A stretch of 64,000 bases of DNA, taken from contig OZ020493.1 in assembly GCA_963971405.1 (NCBI GenBank), positions 1,860,001 through 1,924,000 of the forward strand, read 5' to 3'. A program made the position numbers and the translations under genes. Below, piece by piece: positions 1-13,255 of the stretch (the stretch's first letter is position 1; every line of letters begins with the position of its first letter). The DNA comes from Psococerastis gibbosa. Its lineage: Eukaryota > Arthropoda > Insecta > Psocodea > Psocidae. The notes beneath the pieces are model-generated. The model was not told where the DNA came from, ran no database searches, and saw only the letters and a program-made list of their open reading frames with translations.

Positions 1-3000
1 GGTCATATATAAGGGATAAACAAGTTTTTATTTCCACGCTCGAATTAGTAAACAGTGAAATCATAATGTACTCAAGTCTACAGTAGACTTATCTAATTCT
101 TCAGCATGCAGGTGAAGTACTGGAAGTGCCGGACTAACCACTATCTTTTTTTTTCTAGCAGTCGGGCTGTTTCAATTGACTAGTGGGTACAATGTTTGAC
201 TGATTATGAAAAAAATGTTCAACAATTCCTACACACGGAGGGAATTTTAAAAGTGAAGACAAACCCCAGTGAATTGCGGAAGACTTTCGAAAATCGGACA
301 ACTACATAAATATTTGTGGGTGAGTACTTTTGGACTCAGGGGCGTAATGTGTCCTTCCCTCCCCCAGCCTCGAGCATTGTAAGACGTGGTGGTTCATACG
401 TCATTTTCCCCTTTGCAGCATTATGAATAGTAGCATTCCTAATAAGGAATATACATAAAAGATTTAATACAGTTTGTGGGTGAGTACTTATGGACTCGGG
501 GCGAACAGCTATACCTATGTAAATAAACATATATGTAGGGAATAAGGAATATTTATAAGGAAGGAATAACCCAGTTTTTATTTGCAGACTCCAATTAGTA
601 AAGTGTAAACTCATGTCTGCAGTAGACATATTTAAGATCTACATAAATATTTGTGAGTGAGTACTTATGGACTAAAGGGCGTAAAGCTTGGGAAGGCTTT
701 GCCCCCCCCCCCCCTCCTCGAGCACTGTGCGACGTGGTTAATACTTCATTGTCATATATAAGGGATAACCAAATTTTTATTTCAACGCTCGAATTAGTAA
801 ACAGTGAAATCATAAGGTACTCAAGTCTACAGTAGACTTATCTAATTCTTCAGCATGCAGGTGAAGTACTGGAAGTGCCGGACTAACCACTATCTTTTTT
901 TTTCTAGCAGTCGGGCGGTTTCAATTGACTAGTGGGTACAATGTTTGACTGATTATGAAAAAAATGTTCAAAAATTCCTACACACGGAGGGAATTTCAAA
1001 CGTGAAGACACACTCCAGTGAATTGCGGAAGACTTTCGATAATCGGACAACTACATAAATATTTGTGGGTGAGTACTTTTGGACTCAGGGGCGTAATGTG
1101 TCCTTCCCTCCCCCAGCCTCGAGCATTGTAAGACGTGGTGGTTCATACGCCATGGTCCCCTTTGCAGCATTATGAATAGTAGCATTCCTAATAAGGAATA
1201 TTCATAAAAGATTTAATACAGTATGTGGGTGAGTACATGTGGACTCGGGGCGAACAGCTACACCTATATAAATAAATATAAATGTAGGGAATAAGGAATA
1301 TTTATAAGGAAGGAATAACCCAGTTTTTATTTGCAGACTCCAATTAGTAAAGTGTAAACTCATGTCTGAAGTAGACATATCTAAGATCTACATAAATATT
1401 TGTGAGTGAGTACTTTTGGACTCAGGGGCGTAATGTGTCCTTCCCTTCCCCAGCCTCGAGCATTGTAAGACGTGGTGGTTCATACGCCATGGTCCCCTTT
1501 GCAGCATTATGAATAGTAGCATTCCTAATAAGGAATGTACATAAAAGATTTAATACAGTATGTAGGTGAGCACTTATGGACTCGGGGCGAACAGCTACAC
1601 CTATATAAATTAATATATACGTAGGGAATTAGGAATATTTATAAGGAAGGAATAACCCAGTTTTTATTTGCAGACTCCAATAAGTAAAGTGTAAACTCAT
1701 GTCTGCAGTAGACATATTTAACACGGAGGGAATTTCAAAAGTGAAGACAAACTCCAGTGAATTGCGGAAGACTTTCGAAAATCGGACAACTACATAAATA
1801 TTTGTGGGTGAGTACTTTTGGACACAGAGGCGTAATGTGTCCTTCCCTCTCCCAGCCTCGAGCATTGTAAGACGTGGTGGTTCATACGCCATGGTCCCCT
1901 TTGCAGCATTATGAATAGTAGCATTCCTAATAAGGAATATTCATAAAAGATTTAATACAGTATGTGGGTGAGTACATGTGGACTCGGGGAGAACAGCTAC
2001 ACCTATATTAATAAATATAAATGTAGGGAATAAGGAATATTTATCAGGAAGGAATAACCCAGTTTTTATTTGCAGACTCCAATTAGTAGATGTAAACTCA
2101 TGTCTGAAGTAGACATATCTAAGATCTACATAAATATTTGTGAGTGAGTACTTTTGGACTCAGGGGCGTAATGTGTCCTTCCCTTCCCCAGCCTCGAGCA
2201 TTGTAAGACGTGGTGGTTCATACGCCATGGTCCCCTTTGCAGCATTATGAATAGTAGCATTCCTAATAAGGAATGTACAAAAGATTTAATACAGTATGTA
2301 GGTGAGCACTTATGGACTCGGGGCGAACAGCTACACCTATATAAATTAATATATACGTAGGGAATTAGGAATATTTATAAGGAAGGAACAACCCAGTTTT
2401 TATTTGCAGACTCCAATAAGTAAAGTGTAAACTCATGTCTGCAGTAGACATATTTAACACGGAGGGAATTTCAAAAGTGAAGACAAACTCCAGTGAATTG
2501 CGGAAGACTTTCGAAAATCGGACAACTACATAAATATTTGTGGGTGAGTACTTTTGGACTCAGGGGCGTAATGTGTCCTTCCCTCCCCCAGCCTCGAGCA
2601 TTGTAAGACGTGGTGGTTCATACGTCATTTTCCCCTTTGCAGCATTATGAATAGTAGCATTCCTAATAAGGAATATACATAAAAGATTTAATACAGTTTG
2701 TGGGTGAGTACTTATGGACTCGGGGCGAACAGCTATACCTATGTAAATAAACATATATGTAGGGAATAAGGAATATTTATAAGGAAGGAATAACCCAGTT
2801 TTTATTTGCAGACTCCAATTAGTAAAGTGTAAACTCATGTCTGCAGTAGACATATTTAAGATCTACATAAATATTTGTGAGTGAGTACTTATGGACTAAA
2901 GGGCGTAAAGCTTGGGAAGGCTTTGCCCCCCCCCCCCCCCCCTCCTCGAGCACTGTGCGACGTGGTTAATACTTCATTGTCATATATAAGGGATAACCAA

Positions 3001-4290
3001 ATTTTTATTTCAACGCTCGAATTAGTAAACAGTGAAATCATAAGGTACTCAAGTCTACAGTAGACTTATCTAATTCTTCAGCATGCAGGTGAAGTACTGG
3101 AAGTGCCGGACTAACCACTATCTTTTTTTTTCTAGCAGTCGGGCGGTTTCAATTGACTAGTGGGTACAATGTTTGACTGATTATGAAAAAAATGTTCAAC
3201 AATTCCTACACACGGAGGGAATTTCAAACGTGAAGACACACTCCAGTGAATTGCGGAAGACTTTCGATAATCGGACAACTACATAAATATTTGTGGGTGA
3301 GTACTTTTGGACTCAGGGGCGTAATGTGTCCTTCCCTCCCCCAGCCTCGAGCATTGTAATACGTGGTGGTTCATACGTCATTTTCCCCTTTGCAGCATTA
3401 TGAATAGTAGCATTCCTAATAAGGAATATACATAAAAGATTTAATACAGTTTGTGGGTGAGTACTTATGGACTCGGGACGAACAGCTATACCTATGTAAA
3501 TAAACATATATGTAGGGAATAAGGAATATTTATAAGGAAGGAATAACCCAGTTTTTATTTGCAGACTCCAATTAGTAAAGTGTAAACTTATGTCTGCAGT
3601 AGACATATTTAAGATCTACATAAATATTTGTGAGTGAGTACTTATGGACTAAAGGGCGTAAAGCTTGGGAAGGCTTTGCCCCCCCCCCCCCTCCTCGAGC
3701 ACTGTGCGACGTGGTTCATACTTCATTGTCATATATAAGGGATAATCAAATTTTTATTTCAACGCTCGAATTAGTAAACAGTGAAATCATAAGGTACTCA
3801 AGTCTACAGTAGACTTATCTAATTCTTCAGCATGCAGGTGAAGTACTGGAAGTGCCGGACTAACCACTATCTTTTTTTTTCTAGCAGTCGGGCGGTTTCA
3901 ATTGACTAGTGGGTACAATGTTTGACTGATTATGAAAAAAATGTTCAACAATTCCTACACACGGAGGGAATTTCAAACGTAAAGACACACTCCAGTGGAT
4001 TGCGGAAGACTTTCGATAATCGGACAACTACATAAATATTTGTGGGTGAGTACTTTTGGACACAGAGGCGTAATGTGTCCTTCCCTCTCCCAGCCTCGAG
4101 CATTGTAAGTCGTGGTGGTTCATACGCCATGGTCCCCTTTGCAGCATTATGAATAGTAGCATTCCTAATAAGGAATATTCATAAAAGATTTAATACAGTA
4201 TGTGGGTGAGTACATGTGGACTCGGGGCGAACAGCTACACCTATATAAATTAATATATACGTAGGGAATTAGGAATATTTATAAGGAAGG
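1..4290. repeat. Higher-order block A, copy 1
   Basis: This block corresponds base for base to 22,238-26,527 (offset 22,237) and, apart from a 740-bp deletion, to 13,256-16,805. Diagnostic variants shared by the three copies include ttcaaaaattcc (near 964, 14,222 and 23,210) and gtagatgtaaac (near 2095, 14,601 and 24,323), which other units lack. It contains long units at both ends and a central run of 338/400-bp sub-units without C-tract (about 1030-2540). Confidence 0.85.
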
Positions 4291-7200
4291 AATAACCCAG
4301 TTTTTATTTGCAGACTCCAATAAGTAAAGTGTAAACTCATGTCTGCAGTAGACATATTTAACACGGAGGGAATTTCAAAAGTGAAGACAAACTCCAGTGA
4401 ATTGCGGAAGACTTTCGAAAATCGGACAACTACATAAATATTTGTGGGTGAGTACTTTTGGACTCAGGGGCGTAATGTGTCCTTCCCTCCCCCAGCCTCG
4501 AGCATTGTAAGACGTGGTGGTTCATACGTCATTATAACGCCTACGCCTATATAAATAAATATATATGTAGGGAATAAGGAATATTTATAAGGAAGGAATA
4601 GCCCAGTTTTTATTTGCAGACTCCAATTAGTAAAGTGTAAACTCATGTCTGCAGTAGTCATATTTAAGATCTACATAAATATTTGTTAGTGAGTACTTAT
4701 GGACTGAAGGGCGTAAAGTTTGGGAAGGCTTTGCCCCCCCCCCCCCTCCTCGAGCACTGTGCGACGTGGTTCATACTTCATGGTCATATATAAGGGATAA
4801 ACAAGTTTTTATTTCCACGCTCGAATTAGTAAACAGTGAAATCATAATGTACTCAAGTCTACAGTAGACTTATCTAATTCTTCAGCATGCAGGTGAAGTA
4901 CTGGAAGTGCCGGACTAACCACTATCTTTTTTTTTCTAGCAGTCGGGCTGTTTCAATTGACTAGTGGGTACAATGTTTGACTGATTATGAAAAAAATGTT
5001 CAACAATTCCTACACACGGAGGGAATTTTAAAAGAGAAGACAAACTCCAGTGAATTGCGGAAGACTTTCGAAAATCGGACAACTACATAAATATTTGTGG
5101 GTGAGTACTTTTGGACTCAGGGGCGTAATGTGTCCTTCCCTCCCCCAGCCTCGAGCATTGTAAGACGTGGTGGTTCATACGTCATTTTCCCCTTTGCAGC
5201 ATTATGAATAGTAGCATTCCTAATAAGGAATATACATAAAAGATTTAATACAGTTTGTGGGTGTGTACTTATGGACTCGGGGCGAACAGCTATACCTATG
5301 TAAATAAACATATATGTAGGGAATAAGGAATATTTATAAGGAAGGAATAACCCAGTTTTTATTTGCAGACTCCAATTAGTAAAGTGTAAACTCATGTCTG
5401 CAGTAGACATATTTAAGATCTACATAAATATTTGTGAGTGAGTACTTATGGACTAAAGGGCGTAAAGCTTGGGAAGGCTTTGCCCCCCCCCCCCCCTCCT
5501 CGGGCACTGTGCGACGTGGTTAATACTTCATTGTCATATATAAGGGATAACCAAATTTTTATTTCAACGCTCGAATTAGTAAACAGTGAAATCATAAGGT
5601 ACTCAAGTCTACAGTAGACTTATCTAATTCTTCAGCATGCAGGTGAAGTACTGGAAGTGCCGGACTAACCACTATCTTTTTTTTTCTAGCAGTCGGGCGG
5701 TTTCAATTGACTAGTGGGTACAATGTTTGACTGATTATGAAAAAAATGTTCAACAATTCCTACACACGGAGGGAATTTCAAACGTGAAGACACACTCCAG
5801 TGAATTGCGGAAGACTTTCGATAATCGGACAACTACATAAATATTTGTGGGTGAGTACTTTTGGACTCAGGGGCGTAAGGTGTCCTTCCCTCCCCCAGCC
5901 TCGAGCATTGTAATACGTGGTGGTTCATACGTCATTTTCCCCTTTGCAGCATTATGAATAGTAGCATTCCTAATAAGGAATATACATAAAAGATTTAATA
6001 CAGTTTGTGGGTGAGTACTTATGGACTCGGGGCGAACAGCTATACCTATGTAAATAAACATATATGTAGGGAATAAGGAATATTTATAAGGAAGGAATAA
6101 CCCAGTTTTTATTTGCAGACTCCAATTAGTAAAGTGTAAACTCATGTCTGAAGTAGACACATCTAAGATCTACATAAATATTTGTGAGTGAGTACTTTTG
6201 GACTCAGGGGCGTAATGTGTCCTTCCCTTCCCCAGCCTCGAGCATTGTAAGACGTGGTGGTTCATACGCCATGGTCCCCTTTGCAGCATTATGAATAGTA
6301 GCATTCCTAATAAGGAATATTCATAAAAGATTTAATACAGTATGTGGGTGAGTACATGTGGACTCGGGGAGAACAGCTACACCTATATAAATAAATATAA
6401 ATGTAGGGAATAAGGAATATTTATCAGGAAGGAATAACCCAGTTTTTATTTGCAGACTCCAATTAGTAAAGTGTAAACTCATGTCTGAAGTAGACATATC
6501 CAAGATCTACATAAATCTTTGTGAGTGAGTACTTTTGGACTCAGGGGCGTAATGTGTCCTTCCCTTCCCCAGCCTCGAGCATTGTAAGACGTGGTGGTTC
6601 ATACGCCATGGTCCCCTTTGCAGCATTATGAATAGTAGCATTCCTAATAAGGAATGTACATAAAAGATTTAATACAGTATGTAGGTGAGCACTTCTGGAC
6701 TCGGGGCGAACAGCTACACCTATATAAATTAATATATACGTAGGGAATTAGGAATATTTATAAGGAAGGAACAACCCAGTTTTTATTTGCAGACTCCAAT
6801 AAGTAAAGTGTAAACTCATGTCTGCAGTAGACATATTTAACACGGAGGGAATTTCAAAAGTGAAGACAAACTCCAGTGAATTGCGGAAGACTTTCGAAAA
6901 TCGGACAACTACATAAATATTTGTGGGTGAGTACTTTTGGACTCAGGGGCGTAATGTGTCCTTCCCTCCCCCAGCCTCGAACATTGTAAGACGTGGTGGT
7001 TCATACGTCATTATAACGCCTACGCCTATATAAATAAATATATATGTAGGGAATAAGGAATATTTATAAGGAAGGAATAGCCCAGTTTTTATTTGCAGAC
7101 TCCAATTAGTAAAGTGTAAACTCATGTCTGCAGTAGTCATATTTAAGATCTACATAAATATTTGTTAGTGAGTACTTATGGACTGAAGGGCGTAAAGTTT

Positions 7201-7830
7201 GGGAAGGCTTTGCCCCCCCCCCCTCCTCGAGCACTGTGCGACGTGGTTCATACTTCATGGTCATATATAAGGGATAAACAAGTTTTTATTTCCACGCTCG
7301 AATTAGTAAACAGTGAAATCATAATGTACTCAAGTCTACAGTAGACTTATCTAATTCTTCAGCATGCAGGTGAAGTACTGGAAGTGCCGGACTAACCACT
7401 ATCTTTTTTTTTCTAGCAGTCGGGCTGTTTCAATTGACTAGTGGGTACAATGTTTGACTGATTATGAAAAAAATGTTCAACAATTCCTACACACGGAGGG
7501 AATTTTAAAAGTGAAGACAAACTCCAGTGAATTGCGGAAGACTTTCGAAAATCGGACAACTACATAAATATTTGTGGGTGAGTACTTTTGGACTCAGGGG
7601 CGTAATGTGTCCTTCCCTCCCCCAGCCTCGAGCATTGTAAGACGTGGTGGTTCATACGTCATTTTCCCCTTTGCAGCATTATGAATAGTAGCATTCCTAA
7701 TAAGGAATATACATAAAAGATTTAATACAGTTTGTGGGTGAGTACTTATGGACTCGGGGCGAACAGCTATACCTATGTAAATAAACATATATGTAGGGAA
7801 TAAGGAATATTTATAAGGAAGGAATAACCC
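4291..7830. repeat. Higher-order block B, copy 1
   Basis: About 3.5 kb of units including two of the 96-bp-deleted type (4464-4661 and 6943-7140). The only full second copy is 26,528-30,068 (offset 22,237-22,238). It is absent between blocks A and C in the second series, where the join falls at 16,785-16,836. Confidence 0.8.
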
Positions 7831-10800
7831 AGTTTTTATTTGCAGACTCCAATTAGTAAAGTGTAAACTCATGTCTGCAGTAGACATATTTAAGATCTAC
7901 ATAAATATTTGTGAGTGAGTACTTATGGACTAAAGGGCGTAAAGCTTGGGAAGGCTTTGCCCCCCCCCCCCCTCCTCGGGCACTGTGCGACGTGGTTAAT
8001 ACTTCATTGTCATATATAAGGGATAACCAAATTTTTATTTCAACGCTCGAATTAGTAAACAGTGAAATCATAAGGTACTCAAGTCTACAGTAGACTTATC
8101 TAATTCTTCAGCATGCAGGTGAAGTACTGGAAGTGCCGGACTAACCACTATCTTTTTTTTTCTAGCAGTCGGGCGGTTTCAATTGACTAGTGGGTACAAT
8201 GTTTGACTGATTATGAAAAAAATGTTCAACAATTCCTACACACGGAGGGAATTTCAAACGTGAAGACACACTCCAGTGAATTGCGGAAGACTTTCGATAA
8301 TCGGACAACTACATAAATATTTGTGGGTGAGTACTTTTGGACTCAGGGGCGTAAGGTGTCCTTCCCTCCCCCAGCCTCGAGCATTGTAATACGTGGTGGT
8401 TCATACGTCATTTTCCCCTTTGCAGCATTATGAATAGTAGCATTCCTAATAAGGAATATACATAAAAGATTTAATACAGTTTGTGGGTGAGTACTTATGG
8501 ACTCGGGGCGAACAGCTATACCTATGTAAATAAACATATATGTAGGGAATAAGGAATATTTATAAGGAAGGAATAACCCAGTTTTTATTTGCAGACTCCA
8601 ATTAGTAAAGTGTAAACTCATGTCTGAAGTAGACACATCTAAGATCTACATAAATATTTGTGAGTGAGTACTTTTGGACTCAGGGGCGTAATGTGTCCTT
8701 CCCTTCCCCAGCCTCGAGCATTGTAAGACGTGGTGGTTCATACGCCATGGTCCCCTTTGCAGCATTATGAATAGTAGCATTCCTAATAAGGAATATTCAT
8801 AAAAGATTTAATACAGTATGTGGGTGAGTACATGTGGACTCGGGGAGAACAGCTACACCTATATAAATAAATATAAATGTAGGGAATAAGGAATATTTAT
8901 CAGGAAGGAATAACCCAGTTTTTATTTGCAGACTCCAATTAGTAAAGTGTAAACTCATGTCTGCAGTAGACATATTTAAGATCTACATAAATATTTGTTA
9001 GTGAGTACTTATGGACTGAAGGGCGTAAAGTTTGGGAAGGCTTTGCCCCCCCCCTCCTCGAGCATTGTGCGACGTGGTTCATACTTCATGGTCATATATA
9101 AGGGATAAACAAGTTTTTATTTCCACGCTCGAATTAGTAAACAGTGAAATCATAAGGTACTCAAGTCTACAGTAGACTTATCTAATTCTTCAGCATGCAG
9201 GTGAAATGGACTGAAGGGCGTAACGTTTGGGAAGGCTTTGCCCCCCCCCCCCTCCTCGAGCATTGTGCGACGTGGTTCATACTTCATGGTCATATATAAG
9301 GGATAACCAAGTTTTTATTTCAACGCTCGAAGTAGTAAACAGTGAAATCATAAGGTACTCAAGTCTACAGTAGACTTATCTAATTCTTCAGCATGCAGGT
9401 GAAGTACTGGAAGTGCCGGACTAACCACTATCTTTTTTTTTCTAGCAGTCGGGCGGTTTCAATTGACTAGTGGGTACAATGTTTGACTGATTATGAAAAA
9501 AATGTTCAACAATTCCTACACACGGAGGGAATTTCAAACGTGAAGACACACTCCAGTGAATTGCGGAAGACTTTCGATAATCGGACAACTACATAAATAT
9601 TTGTGGGTGAGTACTTTTGGACACAGAGGCGTAATGTGTCCTTCCCTCTCCCAGCCTCGAGCATTGTAAGACGTGGTGGTTCATACGCCATGGTCCCCTT
9701 TGCAGCATTATGAATAGTAGCATTCCTAATAAGGAATATTCATAAAAGATTTAATACAGTATGTGGGTGAGTACATGTGGACTCGGGGCGAACAGCTACA
9801 CCCATATAAATAAATATATATGTAGGGAATAAGGAATATTTATAAGGAAGGAATAACCCTGTTTTTTTTGCACACTCCAATTAGTAAAGTGTAAACTCAT
9901 GTCTGCAGTAGACATATTTAAGATCTACATATATATTTGTGGGTGAGTACTTTTGGACTCAGGGGCGTAATGTGTCCTTCCCTCCCCCAGCCTCGAGCAT
10001 TGTAAGACGTGGTGGTTCATACGTCATTTTCCCCTTTGCAGCATTATGAATAGTAGCATTCCTAATAAGGAATATACATAAAAGATTTAATACAGTTTGT
10101 GGGTGAGTACTTATGGACTCGGGGCGAACAGCTATACCTATGTAAATAAACATATATGTAGGGAATAAGGAATATTTATAAGGAAGGAATAACCCAGTTT
10201 TTATTTGCAGACTCCAATTAGTAAAGTGTAAACGCATGTCTGCAGTAGACATATTTAAGATCTACATAAATATTTGTGAGTGAGTACTTATGGACTAAAG
10301 GGCGTAAAGCTTGGGAAGGCTTTGCCCCCCCCCCCTCCTCGAGCACTGTGCGACGTGGTTAATACTTCATTGTCATATATAAGGGATAACCAAATTTTTA
10401 TTTCAACGCTCGAATTAGTAAACAGTGAAATCATAAGGTACTCAAGTCTACAGTAGACTTATCTAATTCTTCAGCATGCAGGTGAAGTACTGGAAGTGCC
10501 GGACTAACCACTATCTTTTTTTTTCTAGCAGTCGGGCGGTTTCAATTGACTAGTGGGTACAATGTTTGACTGATTATGAAAAAAATGTTCAACAATTCCT
10601 ACACACGGAGGGAATTTCAAACGTGAAGACACACTCCAGTGAATTGCGGAAGAATTTCGATAATCGGACAACTACATAAATATTTGTGGGTGAGTACTTT
10701 TGGACTCAGGGGCGTAAGGTGTCCTTCCCTCCCCCAGCCTCGAGCATTGTAATACGTGGTGGTTCATACGTCATTTTCCCCTTTGCAGCATTATGAATAG

Positions 10801-13255
10801 TAGCATTCCTAATAAGGAATATACATAAAAGATTTAATACAGTTTGTGGGTGAGTACTTATGGACTCGGGGCGAACAGCTATACCTATGTAAATAAACAT
10901 ATATGTAGGGAATAAGGAATATTTATAAGGAAGGAATAACCCAGTTTTTATTTGCAGACTCCAATTAGTAAAGTGTAAACTTATGTCTGCAGTAGACATA
11001 TTTAAGATCTACATAAATATTTGTGAGTGAGTACTTATGGACTAAAGGGCGTAAAGCTTGGGAAGGCTTTGCCCCCCCCCCCCCCCTCCTCGAGCACTGT
11101 GCGACGTGGTTCATACTTCATTGTCATATATAAAGGATAACCAAATTTTTATTTCAACGCTCGAATTAGTAAACAGTGAAATCATAAGGTACTCAAGTCT
11201 ACAGTAGACTTATCTAATTCTTCAGCATGCAGGTGAAGTACTGGAAGTGCCGGACTAACCACTATCTTTTTTTTTCTAGCAGTCGGGCGGTTTCAATTGA
11301 CTAGTGGGTACAATGTTTGACTGATTATGAAAAAAATGTTCAACAATTCCTACACACGGAGGGAATTTCAAACGTAAAGACACACTCCAGTGGATTGCGG
11401 AAGACTTTCGATAATCGGACAACTACATAAATATTTGTGGGTGAGTACTTTTGGACACAGAGGCGTAATGTGTCCTTCCCTCTCCCAGCCTCGAGCATTG
11501 TAAGACGTGGTGGTTCATACGCCATGGTCCCCTTTGCAGCATTATGAATAGTAGCATTCCTAATAAGGAATATTCATAAAAGATTTAATACAGTATGTGG
11601 GTGAGTACATGTGGACTCGGGGCGAACAGCTACACCTATATAAATAAATATAAATGTAGGGAATAAGGAATATTTATAAGGAAGGAATAACCCAGTTTTT
11701 ATTTGCAGACTCCAATTAGTAAAGTGTAAACTCATGTCTGAAGTAGACATATCTAAGATCTACATAAATATTTGTGAGTGAGTACTTTTGGACTCAGGGG
11801 CGTAATGTGTCCTTCCCTTCCCCAGCCTCGAGCATTGTAAGACGTGGTGGTTCATACGCCATGGTCCCCTTTGCAGCATTATGAATAGTAGCATTCCTAA
11901 TAAGGAATGTACATAAAAGATTTAATACAGTATGTAGGTGAGCACTTATGGACTCGGGGCGAACAGCTACACCTATATAAATTAATATATACGTAGGGAA
12001 TTAGGAATATTTATAAGGAAGGAATAACCCAGTTTTTATTTGCAGACTCCAATAAGTAAAGTGTAAACTCATGTCTGCAGTAGACATATTTAACACGGAG
12101 GGAATTTCAAAAGTGAAGACAAACTCCAGTGAATTGCGGAAGACTTTCGAAAATCGGACAACTACATAAATATTTGTGGGTGAGTACTTTTGGACACAGA
12201 GGCGTAATGTGTCCTTCCCTCTCCCAGCCTCGAGCATTGTAAGACGTGGTGGTTCATACGCCATGGTCCCCTTTGCAGCATTATGAATAGTAGCATTCCT
12301 AATAAGGAATATTCATAAAAGATTTAATACAGTATGTGGGTGAGTACATGTGGACTCGGGGAGAACAGCTACACCTATATAAATAAATATAAATGTAGGG
12401 AATAAGGAATATTTATCAGGAAGGAATAACCCAGTTTTTATTTGCAGACTCCAATTAGTAAAGTGTAAACTCATGTCTGAAGTAGACATATCTAAGATCT
12501 ACATAAATATTTGTGAGTGAGTACTTTTGGACTCAGGGGCGTAATGTGTCCTTCCCTTCCCCAGCCTCGAGCATTGTAAGACGTGGTGGTTCATACGCCA
12601 TGGTCCCCTTTGCAGCATTATGAATAGTAGCATTCCTAATAAGGAATGTACATAAAAGATTTAATACAGTATGTAGGTGAGCACTTATGGACTCGGGGCG
12701 AACAGCTACACCTATATAAATTAATATATACGTAGGGAATTAGGAATATTTATAAGGAAGGAACAACCCTGTTTTTATTTGCAGACTCCAATAAGTAAAG
12801 TGTAAACTCATGTCTGCAGTAGACATATTTAACACGGAGGGAATTTCAAAAGTGAAGACAAACTCCAGTGAATTGCGGAAGACTTTCGAAAATCGGACAA
12901 CTACATAAATATTTGTGGGTGAGTACTTTTGGACTCAGGGGCGTAATGTGTCCTTCCCTCCCCCAGCCTCGAGCATTGTAAGACGTGGTGGTTCATACGT
13001 CATTATAACGACTACGCCTATATAAATAAATATATATGTAGGGAATAAGGAATATTTATAAGGAAGGAATAGCCCAGTTTTTATTTGCAGACTCCAATTA
13101 GTAAAGTGTAAACTCATGTCTGCAGTAGTCATATTTAAGATCTACATAAATATTTGTTAGTGAGTACTTATGGACTGAAGGGCGTAAAGTTTGGGAAGGC
13201 TTTGCCCCCCCCCCCCCCCCTCCTCGAGCACTGTGCGACGTGGTTCATACTTCAT
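7831..13255. repeat. Higher-order block C, copy 1
   Basis: About 5.4 kb matching 16,811-22,237 with an offset of 8,982-8,983. Shared oddities include a truncated unit in which the leader restarts after gcatgcaggtgaaatgg (about 9,200 and 18,180) and the shortened tract ccctgttttttttgcaca (about 9,858 and 18,841). The C-tract beginning near 7,960 and its counterpart near 16,943 both have 13 C and the same downstream tcctcgggcac variant. Confidence 0.8.
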
